From NCBI GenBank assembly GCA_964564015.1, contig CAZLZR010000001.1, positions 62,001 through 126,000 on the forward strand: 64,000 bases of DNA, read 5' to 3'. A model generated the notes under the pieces. That model was not told the DNA's origin, ran no database searches, and worked only from the letters and a program-made list of their open reading frames with translations. Below, piece by piece: positions 35,305-45,000 of this stretch. The DNA comes from Acetivibrio sp964564015 (lineage in GTDB: Bacteria; Bacillota; Clostridia; Acetivibrionales; Acetivibrionaceae). How positions within the stretch are numbered: the first letter of the stretch is position 1; every line of letters begins with the position of its first letter. Position numbers and translations under genes: made by a program.

Positions 35305-38300
35305 ATGAAAATGTGTTCAGTAACAAAGGTTTTCAAATTTATATTGCTAGTTTTACTGTTTTTTTCTTTATCACAAAATGTGTATGCTTTAATAACATCA
35401 CAAAATGATACTACTTCCAGACTTCCCGTTTTGGAAACATTTCCTGTTGATGGTTCAAGCGTTGTCAAGCCCGACACTCAGATCACTATTTCCATTGATA
35501 CAAGCTCAAAAAACTATAACGCATTTAAACAACAATTTAATAAGGGTTCTTTCACAGTGAAGTTAAACGGACATCTTGTTGACGCATCTTATGACAGTAC
35601 ATCGAACATAGTGAAAGTAAATAACAATATTCTGGACAGGTATACAGAGTATACGGTATCATTACTTTTGAAAGCAGAGTCTAAAAACTCCAATACAAAT
35701 TCAGGCAATGCATCTTTTTCGTTTTCTTTTACAACCGGATCTGCTTTAAATGAAGCAACACATATGGAGGCAAAAGTATTAAATTCTCCTGTCCGGGTTA
35801 CAGATAAAGGCCTGATTGACATCAGTGTGACTGACGATTATGGGCTGCCTGCAAATAATGCAACAATTGGAGTAATCTTAAATTCTCAGAACGCATCCGC
35901 AAATAATATTGAGATAACACAAAGCAGTAATGGCAAGGGTTTGGTTGAAATAACCGATCATGTTAAAGAAGTTGTCGACCTTCGAATTATTGCGAAGGAT
36001 AATATTTACGAAAATACTTCAGATAATAGATCTGCAGATTGCTCGATACAATTTATTGCAGGATTTCCACATAATATAGCTTTGACGGTTGATACACCTA
36101 TAAAATTAAACCAGACTTCAGCCATATCAGCTATAATTACCGATTGCTTCGGCAATCTGGTTGAAGACGACACAACTGTCGATACAGCCTGCTCATCAGG
36201 GACTATATCCGGCAGTCAGCAGGCATTGAATGGAAAAGCTGAATTTACTTTTACACCTGCTTCCACTGGTTTTGCTGACGTAACTATATCATCAGCAGAT
36301 GCTTCAGCCACAACAACAATAAATACATTGTCGGATGGCCCCATAATTACTGTTTCATCACCTGTAGAAGAAGAAATGACAGTTAATGATTTTACAATAA
36401 ATATTGCCGGTTCTGTTTTTGCTGACTCCGGTGTAAGAAGTCTTTCATATATTCTGAATAATGAGGACAAGTTTGAAATAGAAGGTGCCGATGAAAATTG
36501 GCAGATAGATAATTTAAATTTGCATGCAGGATATAATGAGATTAGGCTGGAGGCAGAAGATAACGATGGAAATATCACAGTTAAATTGTTAAAAATAACA
36601 TTTAACCTTGGAGTTGTAGCACCGTTAAGACCTGAAGACATTGTTCAAAACGGAGCCATGTCGTACGTTAAGAACCAGGTTTTAATTACCTTTAATGAAA
36701 CTAGTACAATGGACGATATAAACCAAGTTATAAGTTCTATAAACGGTACAATCGTTGGCTACATAAACGGAACAAATGATTATCAGGTAAATATCGAAAA
36801 TGAGCTTTCAGAGGATGAATTGCTGGTTTTGGTAGACACTTTAAATCAAAACCCTCTAATTGATGCTGCAAGTATTAACATGATTATGCATATATCAAAA
36901 AGAACAAATGACTATGGTAGTAGTGAAGATTGGTCTGAAGGATATCCGTATGGTAGCAACTGGAATTTGGAAGCGGCTAAAGTTCCCAGTGCATGGGATA
37001 AACTTTTGGCAAAAGGTGATCTGACAGACAATGTGAAAATAGGAGTTCTGGATCAGGATATCGTTACACACAGTGATATAACTTACTCCTATATAAAATC
37101 TCCACCATCAATAATTGGCCCGGTAATTCCACCAGATATTTATCATGGCACATTTGTATCCGGTATTATAGGTGCATACGCAGATAATGGTTTAGGTATT
37201 GCAGGTGTTGCATGGAATCCACAGGTTTATGCTTATAATATTAGCCTTAGCGATTCTTTCGATATTAAGTTTGGGTTGGCTGACCTTGTTACAAGGGGTG
37301 TCAGAATTATCAACTGCAGTTTTGGAAGCGGCATGAAAGAAGAAATACAGAAATATATTTTTAAGTCTTGTGAAGATACGATTAATTCAAATATAAATTC
37401 AAACGTAAGCAGGCTTGGACGAGCTCTAACACTTGATGAATATAACCAGATTTTCAATAGCGCAGCCAGGTCATTTTCGGAAGCTGCAAGTGCTTCTTTA
37501 CCTGGACAAACCTTTACAAGTCCTGTTTTGAACCTCGGTTCATCTGATACTCAGGATACTGCTGGAGCAAAGATTAATAGTTTTTTTAATAGTGTTTCCA
37601 ATATGAGCTCGTTAATCTCACAGAGCTTAATTACAAGAGTATTGGATGGAAACAGCATTACCGGACCTTTCTCGGCTTTTGACAAGCTAATAAAGGATTC
37701 CAACGTACAAATAAAAGCATTGCAAAAAGGAACGAGCACATTTATCCAGAAACTTTACAGTAAAAAGTTTGATTTTCTGATTGTTCAAGCTGCCGGAAAT
37801 AATGGAATGGACTTAAAAGGCTATGGAAATTTCTTTTATAACCCTCCTGGAACACCCGACAATAAAAAGATTGCTTTGTTAACGGTTGGTTCTTTGGATA
37901 AACCGGTATACATACCTGCAGCTCCTTATATGATTTACCAAAAAAGCAATTTTAGTACTTATGGAAGCTGTGTCGATATCTATGCACCAGGAAGTGATAT
38001 TTACAGCATAAATAGAAATATGAGCGGAAACGCTTCATACAAAACCGATTCAGGCACATCATTTGCAAGTCCTTTGGTTGCAGGAGTTGCTGGTCTTGTT
38101 TTAAAAGCCAACCCAAAACTCAAAGCATCACAAGTTGTTAGCATTATTCTTGATACTGCCAATAACACAGGGACAACTAAGATAATCGATGCAAATGAGG
38201 CTGTTAAGAAGGCTTATCTTACAAAAGCTTCAGGCTCCGAAGTTATACCAGATTGTGGCGTTATTATGGGAATTGTAACAAAAGACAAAACACAAACTCC

Positions 38301-39288
38301 AATTAAAGATGCAACTATAACAGTCTATAAACTAAAAACTGGCACTACAAATACATACGAGGCTACAGGAATTTCTACAAAAACTGACGATACTGGATAT
38401 TACGATTTTGTATTGAATGATGGTAAATACAAATTTATCATTTCGGCAAGTGGTTATGTATCTACAACTTTATACGCTACAGTAAACAATTCGGTTACAA
38501 AGCAAAATCCGCAATTAAAACTACAATCAAAGCCGGTATCATCAGATAAAGGAACTGCTAAAGGGCAAATTGTAAGTGCCCTGACAGGTTTGCCTGTTTC
38601 CGGAGCAACTATTCAGATTTACCCAGGCATTAACACCATTGGAGACTCCAGCATTATGACCGATCCAATGTATACCGAATTACAAACAGCAGATGATGGT
38701 AAATATACCATGGAACTTCCGGTTGGTAATTATACCGGATTCGTTTCAGTAAACGGATATACTTCAGGATTTTTCTATCTGATATCAAGTGAGAATGATA
38801 TAACATCTGAACAAGATTGTGTAATTTCTCCAATAATTCCTGATGGTCAGACCAGAATTGTTCTCACATGGGGTGAATCTCCAAGAGATCTTGATTCTCA
38901 TCTGACAGGACCGACTTCTAGTGGTGGTAGATTCCATATTTACTATAGTAATAAAACTTACGTTGAAAACGGAGTAGAAATGGCAAATCTTGATTATGAC
39001 TATACATCAAGTTATGGCCCTGAAACTGTAACAGTAATTAATCAGCAGCAGGAAGGGGTATACAGGTATTCTGTTCATGATTACACAAACCGGGGAAGCA
39101 CGTCGAGCATGGCGTTATCCAATTCAGGAGCCCAAGTCAAGGTATACCGGGGCGATATACTACTGGCTCTGTTCTACATTCCACCGGAAAAAGTCGGTAC
39201 ATTGTGGACGGTATTTGAAATGGATGGCAATAATATCACTCCAATAAATACAATATCGTTACAATCGTCGCCTGGCGATGTACAATAA
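35305..39288 (+). CDS. multidomain secreted subtilase (S8 serine protease)
   Basis: 1,327 residues. Signal peptide 1-29. Ig-like domains at about 35-140 (SbsA type: LPVLETFPVDGSSVVKPDTQITISI), 150-345 and 350-445, then a fervidolysin-like propeptide (about 450-530; KNQVLITFNETSTMDDINQVISSI). The S8 catalytic domain has Asp583 (GVLDQD), His614 (HGTFVSGIIGA), Asn832 (AAGNNG) and Ser919 (SGTSFASPLVAGVAGL). About 120 extra residues lie between the NCSFGSG strand (about 671) and Asn832, a large insertion for this family. Two carboxypeptidase-regulatory-like domains follow (about 990-1080 and 1095-1170), then a domain of the TWGESPRDLDSHLTGP type (1190-1327). Extracellular, possibly processing surface proteins such as the giant protein downstream (inference). 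Confidence 0.88.
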   Translation: MKMCSVTKVFKFILLVLLFFSLSQNVYALITSQNDTTSRLPVLETFPVDGSSVVKPDTQITISIDTSSKNYNAFKQQFNKGSFTVKLNGHLVDASYDSTSNIVKVNNNILDRYTEYTVSLLLKAESKNSNTNSGNASFSFSFTTGSALNEATHMEAKVLNSPVRVTDKGLIDISVTDDYGLPANNATIGVILNSQNASANNIEITQSSNGKGLVEITDHVKEVVDLRIIAKDNIYENTSDNRSADCSIQFIAGFPHNIALTVDTPIKLNQTSAISAIITDCFGNLVEDDTTVDTACSSGTISGSQQALNGKAEFTFTPASTGFADVTISSADASATTTINTLSDGPIITVSSPVEEEMTVNDFTINIAGSVFADSGVRSLSYILNNEDKFEIEGADENWQIDNLNLHAGYNEIRLEAEDNDGNITVKLLKITFNLGVVAPLRPEDIVQNGAMSYVKNQVLITFNETSTMDDINQVISSINGTIVGYINGTNDYQVNIENELSEDELLVLVDTLNQNPLIDAASINMIMHISKRTNDYGSSEDWSEGYPYGSNWNLEAAKVPSAWDKLLAKGDLTDNVKIGVLDQDIVTHSDITYSYIKSPPSIIGPVIPPDIYHGTFVSGIIGAYADNGLGIAGVAWNPQVYAYNISLSDSFDIKFGLADLVTRGVRIINCSFGSGMKEEIQKYIFKSCEDTINSNINSNVSRLGRALTLDEYNQIFNSAARSFSEAASASLPGQTFTSPVLNLGSSDTQDTAGAKINSFFNSVSNMSSLISQSLITRVLDGNSITGPFSAFDKLIKDSNVQIKALQKGTSTFIQKLYSKKFDFLIVQAAGNNGMDLKGYGNFFYNPPGTPDNKKIALLTVGSLDKPVYIPAAPYMIYQKSNFSTYGSCVDIYAPGSDIYSINRNMSGNASYKTDSGTSFASPLVAGVAGLVLKANPKLKASQVVSIILDTANNTGTTKIIDANEAVKKAYLTKASGSEVIPDCGVIMGIVTKDKTQTPIKDATITVYKLKTGTTNTYEATGISTKTDDTGYYDFVLNDGKYKFIISASGYVSTTLYATVNNSVTKQNPQLKLQSKPVSSDKGTAKGQIVSALTGLPVSGATIQIYPGINTIGDSSIMTDPMYTELQTADDGKYTMELPVGNYTGFVSVNGYTSGFFYLISSENDITSEQDCVISPIIPDGQTRIVLTWGESPRDLDSHLTGPTSSGGRFHIYYSNKTYVENGVEMANLDYDYTSSYGPETVTVINQQQEGVYRYSVHDYTNRGSTSSMALSNSGAQVKVYRGDILLALFYIPPEKVGTLWTVFEMDGNNITPINTISLQSSPGDVQ

Positions 39289-39383
39289 CTTATAGTGTTT
39301 TATTGAGCAAGTTATGAAGTTTTGACATTGGAATTACAAATAGTCAAATTCATTTTATAAATAATTGAAAGGTGATGACCTGA

Positions 39384-39938
39384 ATGAAAATTAATATTAG
39401 CTTTATGAAAACTATATATTTTATTGTCACTGCTTTCTTTATTGTTTTCACTCTTAATGCCTGTCACAAAAATACAGGTACTATTGAACCTGCAAGCTCG
39501 TCAACTATTGTTCAGACAAACCCAGGTATTAAGCCCGCTGATGGTGATATTCCCTTTAAATTTAGAATCGTAGGAGCTGACGAAGCAACAGCAGATAAAC
39601 ATAGTTTTACATTTATTAAATGTCAAAGTACCGAGGAATTAAAGCAATATCTGGGCGATAATATGCCGGAAGAATATGACGATAATTTCTTCAAGGACAA
39701 CACACTTGCTCTATCCTTTAGAAAATCACCAACCGGATCTGGGAAATATATTGTAAAAAGTGTCAAACGGACTAATGGTAATATATTTTTTGATATTGAT
39801 AGTGAAGTTCCGCAAATTGTTACATATGATATGTCTTATTGTTGTATAATAATTGAGTTAAATAACAGCTATTTAACCGATGATGATAATTTCACGCTTC
39901 CCGGATTGGATACAAGCATGCTCAAGTCTGACAGTTGA
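39384..39938 (+). CDS. lipoprotein of unknown function
   Basis: 184 residues with a lipobox FTLNAC (lipidated Cys27). A Ser/Thr-rich spacer precedes a globular part (about 50-170: KFRIVGADEATADKHSFTFIKC, NTLALSFRKSPTGSGKYIVKSVKR). It resembles small beta-rich protease-complex inhibitor-like lipoproteins, but this is only a vague likeness. It starts 95 nt after the subtilase and ends in a strong terminator, so it is likely co-transcribed with it. Confidence 0.65.
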   Translation: MKINISFMKTIYFIVTAFFIVFTLNACHKNTGTIEPASSSTIVQTNPGIKPADGDIPFKFRIVGADEATADKHSFTFIKCQSTEELKQYLGDNMPEEYDDNFFKDNTLALSFRKSPTGSGKYIVKSVKRTNGNIFFDIDSEVPQIVTYDMSYCCIIIELNNSYLTDDDNFTLPGLDTSMLKSDS

Positions 39939-39987
39939 TATTTGGATAAACAATTTTACTTAACAAACTACAGGATTTTCGACTTAT

Positions 39988-40029
39988 AAAATAGGATTCC
40001 CAATATTTTTGATGAGAATCCTATTTTTT
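39988..40029 (+). terminator. intrinsic terminator after the lipoprotein gene
   Basis: AAAATAGGATTC / GAATCCTATTTT stem with a 16-nt loop and a T-run. Confidence 0.85.
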
Positions 40030-40105
40030 ACGAGACATCCAAAACACTCCCCTATTTTAATTGGCAAAATAGAATATTTGTCTGAACAAGGATGTATTCA
40101 GTAAC

Positions 40106-41719
40106 CTACATAGTGATTGCTTAACGGTGTTGAAATCTGCATAAAAACTGGTTTTGGTGTGGCTTTTCTTATATAATAGTGCATGGGAAACATAATTTCA
40201 AGCAAAAAAAGTGTGCACTTGGGGGATTTAGAGAATGTACAAAAACGATGAAAAACAAATAATGATACCTGATGATTTCTTCTTACCATTCGGTGGCAAA
40301 CTTAATAAAGAAAACAGATGGGTTAAACTTGCCAATATAATACCTTGGTGGGAATTTGAAGATAAGTACAAAGAAAATTTCAAGCCTTCATGCACAGGAG
40401 AAAAAGCGTTTTCAGTGAGGGCTGCACTGGGGACATTGATAATCAAAACAAAGCTTGGAATTTCTGATGAAGAAACAGTTAATCAAATTGCTGAGAATCC
40501 TTATCTGCAGTACTTTCTGGGATTCCCTAAATTTAAAGAAGAGCTACCATTTGCGTCTTCACTGATAACACATTTCAGGAAACGTTTTAGTGCAGATATT
40601 CTAAATGAAGTAAATGAAAAGATTGCATTAGCAGACAAAACTGATAAAAAGGATGATAATGATAATCTTCCACCCACATCAGGGGGGAATGCTTCACAAG
40701 ATGAAGATGGAGTGAATTGCAAGAAATCTGGAAAACTGATACTGGATGCTACCTGTACGCCCGCAGATATACAATACCCAACAGATACAAGATTATTGAA
40801 TGAAGCTCGTGAAAAGCTGGAGGAAATTATAGATATTCTGCATAAGCCTGAACGAGGCAAGAAGAAAAAAGCCAGAACATACCGTCAAAAAGCACATGAA
40901 AGCTACATTGCATTCACAAAGCTTCGTAAGCCAAAGCTAGCTGTGATTCGAAAAATGAGAGGCAAACTTTTGAGATATATCAGAAGAGATTTAAAAATAG
41001 TTGAAGCTTTGGCAGAACGGAACAAACTGGAATTATTGAACCGTAGGCAGTATAAAAACCTGCTGGTTATACAGGAATTATACTGGCAACAGCTTGAAAT
41101 GTATGAGAATCGACAATATCGAAAGGAAGATCGCATAGTAAGCATCAGCCAGCCGCATGTAAGACCAATAGTAAGAGGAAAAGCATCTGCTTCAGTAGAG
41201 CTTGGAGCCAAGCTGTCTGTGAGTGTGGTGGATGGATTTATATTCTGCGAGAAACTGGAATGGGATGCATACAACGAAGGGAATACTCTAGTTGATTCGT
41301 TAGAACGCTATAAAGAGAAATACGGTTTTTATCCGGAAGCAGTGTTGGCGGATAAAATATATCGAACCAAAGATAACCGGAATTACTGCAAAGAAAGAGG
41401 AATACGGCTGAGTGGATCGAAACTAGGGAGATCATCAGAGGATGAGAAAAAAGAAGCAAAGAAGCAAGCGTATCAGGATTCCAGGGAACGCAATGAAGTA
41501 GAAGGTAAATTTGGTACAGGAAAGCGAAAGTTCACAATGGATTGCATTATGGCAAAGCTTAAGAAAACAAGCGAGACTGTGATTGTATTGAATCTCTTGG
41601 TATTGAACCTTGAAAAGAGGCTTAGGCTTCTTTTGTACAAATTTTTAATAAAGTATTTTTGCAGCGTTGATTTGGTTTATTAGACATAAATGGGTTTGCC
41701 GTTAAGGAAGCCCTACATA
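40106..41719. mobile_element. IS5-type insertion sequence, apparently complete
   Basis: The transposase gene is bracketed by imperfect inverted repeats sharing CTTAACGG (left 40111-40127, right 41699-41715; 14 of 17 positions agree). A 7-bp direct repeat CTACATA flanks them (40106-40112 and 41713-41719) and could be the target duplication; it overlaps the repeat ends, so the exact boundary is uncertain. Size about 1.6 kb. It sits between the lipoprotein gene and the promoter of the giant gene. Confidence 0.7.
40235..41683 (+). CDS. IS5-family DDE transposase
   Basis: 482 residues, full length. N-terminal DUF772-type domain (FSVRAALGTLIIKTKLGISDEETVNQIAENPYLQYFLGF). DDE catalytic residues: Asp171 in ILDATCTPADIQYPTDTRLLN, Asp373 in AVLADKIYRT and Glu421/Glu423 in RNEVEGKFGTGKRKF. 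An insertion rich in Lys/Arg separates the first two. No frameshift, so potentially active. Start has TTGGGGGA about 9 nt upstream. It cuts and pastes the surrounding element. Confidence 0.9.
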   Translation: MYKNDEKQIMIPDDFFLPFGGKLNKENRWVKLANIIPWWEFEDKYKENFKPSCTGEKAFSVRAALGTLIIKTKLGISDEETVNQIAENPYLQYFLGFPKFKEELPFASSLITHFRKRFSADILNEVNEKIALADKTDKKDDNDNLPPTSGGNASQDEDGVNCKKSGKLILDATCTPADIQYPTDTRLLNEAREKLEEIIDILHKPERGKKKKARTYRQKAHESYIAFTKLRKPKLAVIRKMRGKLLRYIRRDLKIVEALAERNKLELLNRRQYKNLLVIQELYWQQLEMYENRQYRKEDRIVSISQPHVRPIVRGKASASVELGAKLSVSVVDGFIFCEKLEWDAYNEGNTLVDSLERYKEKYGFYPEAVLADKIYRTKDNRNYCKERGIRLSGSKLGRSSEDEKKEAKKQAYQDSRERNEVEGKFGTGKRKFTMDCIMAKLKKTSETVIVLNLLVLNLEKRLRLLLYKFLIKYFCSVDLVY

Positions 41720-42079
41720 CCAAGATTGAATTCCATTGGGTAGCTCAAGATACTGCCTTAACCAATCTTTTTCCATATGTTCTGAAATAAAAAGCAAAAG
41801 AAATAATTTTGGTAACTTTCGTAAGGGGAATATTAAACAATGCCAAAAAAAGAAAAACATAGAAAAACATCGATTGACATAATTAACCTTTCGTGCTATA
41901 CTTTTTATTGTTTAAGGATGAAATCTATATTATTCGCACTTTGTATTTAAAGTTGGAGTAAAGCATTAGAGTCTAGATTTGGAATTTTGACTATATTTAG
42001 ATTTTGCCTAGACTACAATTTTTTTATTATATAGAGTTACTATTTTAATTATTAATTTTATTGGGGGAGTTAAATTAAT
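41720..42079. other. leader and promoter region of the giant gene
   Basis: Starts right outside the insertion sequence. A strong promoter is at 41874-41902; GGGGGAG precedes the ATG. The sequence TTTATTGGGGGA before the start is also found before the subtilase start at 35305. Nothing else seen. Confidence 0.6.
41874..41902 (+). promoter_or_regulatory. sigma-A promoter of the giant gene
   Basis: TTGACA at 41874 and TATACT at 41897 with a 17-nt spacer; about 155 bp outside the right end of the insertion sequence and about 170 nt before the start codon. Confidence 0.7.
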
Positions 42080-45000
42080 ATGAAAAAAAAACGATTTATT
42101 TCTAGTGTTCTTGTTTTGTTTTTATTTATCCAATCTATAGATGTTTATCCGGTACTTCAATTTCTTAATTCTAGAGCATTTGCAACAGGATCACAGAGTG
42201 AGATAGTTCCAATCGAAGTTGATAATCCAGCTGCGACACCCACTATATTGCAAAATATTGCGACTGAATCTCCAACTGTTACGCCGGAATTAATACAAGC
42301 TAGTACAGAAACTGTAATTCCCAGTATCACATCTGCAACTTCTTATGTGGGAACATTTGATGATTCTGATAGTACATCCGATTCAAGTAATTCAATAACT
42401 TTTGACAATTCACCTCCAACAGCTCCAAGTAATCTTTTTGCTTCCTCAAAAACAGATACTTCTGTTAATCTAAATTGGTTACCTTCAAATGATAATATAT
42501 CTGTTTCGGGATATAAGGTGTTTTGCAATGAATCGCAATTAGATTCAGTAACAGTTACGAATTATACTTATGGTATTACAAGTGATAAAAATTATAGTTT
42601 TTATGTTGTTGCATTTGACCAGGATGGAAATAATTCCGAAAATAGTAATGTTCTCGTATTAGAAAATGAGCCGCCTGAGAAACCATCTGATTTAAGTATT
42701 TCATTAAGAAGTTATAATTCGCTTACGTTATCATGGAATGCATCTAAAGATAATGTAGGAGTAATAAAATATCAAATTTTTGTAAATTCAAGGCTTGTTG
42801 GCGAGACTGACCAGACTGAGTATAGAGTTACAAACCTTAGTCCAGATAATGTATATGACTTTAGTATTAGAGCAATTGATGCGTCAGCTAATATTTCAGA
42901 GGAAAGCAGAGTAAGCGGTAGAACTTTAATTGAGGCGGTTTATTTAAAATCAAATGTTACTTTAAGTGAAAATAAAGTATATGGAGACTTAACTATTCAG
43001 GGTGGAACTATAGATTTGAATGGATATAAATTAACAGTTGAAGGAAATTTGTTACAAACAGGAGGAACATTATATATAAATGGAGGAGAGTTAGNNNNNN
43101 NNNNNNNNNNNNNNNNNNNNNNNNNNNNNNNNNNNNNNNNNNNNNNNNNNNNNNNNNNNNNNNNNNNNNNNNNNNNNNNNNNNNNNNNNNNNNNTATCTA
43201 ACGGCAGGGATAATGGAGATAAAGGGAGATTTTACACAAAAATATAATGATAGTATACCAGGAACAGGCTCTAATTTCAGTGCAAGTGGAACACACACGG
43301 TAATATTAAATGGAGAAGGACTACAGACAGTGAAGTTTGGTAAGCCTGATAGATCATATTTTAACATTTTGGAGATGAAGAACTATTCAGAAGAAGGAAT
43401 AGTATTTGAAGGTGAACTAGCAGTCAAAACATTAAGACCTAATGGATGTACAACAAAATCAATAAGCATAGGAAGCATGAATTTGCAACTTACAGAAGAC
43501 ATAACGTTAAAAAGTGACTTAATCATAACAGGAAGTACAATTGATTTAAATGGATATAAATTGACAGTGGAAGGAAATTTGTTACAAACAGGAGGAACAT
43601 TATATATAAATGGAGGAGAGTTAGAAGTAGCAGGAAATTATAAGATAGAAAATAGTAGTGGTAAATCTACTGAAGCGTATTTGAAGATGGTGAATGAAGC
43701 GGATTATGTGAAAGTAGGAGGAAGTTTCAGCACATACTCAAGTTATGGTCATAAAGATTATCTAACGGCAGGGATAATGGAGATAAAGGGAGATTTTACA
43801 CAAAAATATAATGGAAATTTATCAGGAACAAAATATAATTTCAATGCAAGTGGAACACATAAGGTAATACTAAGTGGAGAAGGACTTCAAACAGTCAGCT
43901 TTAATCGACCGGGTGATTCTAAATTTAATATACTTGGTATTACAAAACCTTTGGAGACGGGATACTCCTTCAATTGTCAGACGCCAATATGGAGTACACT
44001 TGAAGAATTGACGGAAGACACTCAAGCTCCAACAAAGCCCACAGAATTCCAAGTGGTTTCAAAAAACTATTTAACAGTAACATTAAGTTGGAGTGCATCA
44101 ACTGATAACTCAAGGATAAGTCGATACATTATATATAGGGATGGAGTTGAAGTAGGGTCAACATCATCATTATCATTTTCAGATAAAGGATTGATGGCTG
44201 ATACCAAATACACATATACAATAAGAGCCTGTGATATATATGATAATTTGTCAGATGAAAGTGATCCCCTCAGCATAACAACAGAATCCGATACGCTAGC
44301 TCCATCTGTTCCAAATGGGTTTGAAATGTTGTCAAGAACAGATATATCAATAGGCATATCATGGAAGGCATCAACAGATGACACAGGTGTTATTGGATAT
44401 GATGTTTTCCGTGATGGTGTATTTATATACACCACAGTTGAAACAGTCTTTGTAGATACAGGATTACTACCTGATAGAAACTACAGTTACAGTGTAAGAG
44501 CAAAAGATGCAGCAGGTAATGTATCAAGAGCAAGCTCGCCAATAACAATTAAGACTTTAGCGGATATACTGGCCCCGGCAGCTCCTGAAAATTTACAGAT
44601 TGTATTAAAAACTGAAACTACAATAACTATAAAATGGGATAAGTCAGAAGACAATATCGGTGTTAAGGAATATGAAATATTTAGAAACGGAATCAGCATA
44701 GGAAAAACAAGCATTCTGAGTTATACCGATAAAGGTTTGGAGCCTGATACAGTATATACGTACACAGTAAGAGCGATAGATTCCGGAAGAAATGTATCAG
44801 AACCAAGTGAGCCTGTTACTACTAAAACAGAAATTGACATAGCAGCTCCCTCAGCTCCTAAGAGTTTGCGTATAGAATCTAAAACGGAATCATCTGTAAA
44901 GTTGGTTTGGTCAGGCTCTGTTGATAATGCTAGAGTGGAAGGATATAAGATTTATAAAGACGGCGTTGAAATCGGAACATCAAGTGTAACAAGCTATGTC

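Noticed and set aside
42080..43201. Reading the giant gene as a 373-codon gene ending just after the Ns, or as a frameshifted pseudogene
   Set aside because: The apparent frame change is caused by the 100-N placeholder; the tandem copy predicts 134 missing bases, which keeps the frame.
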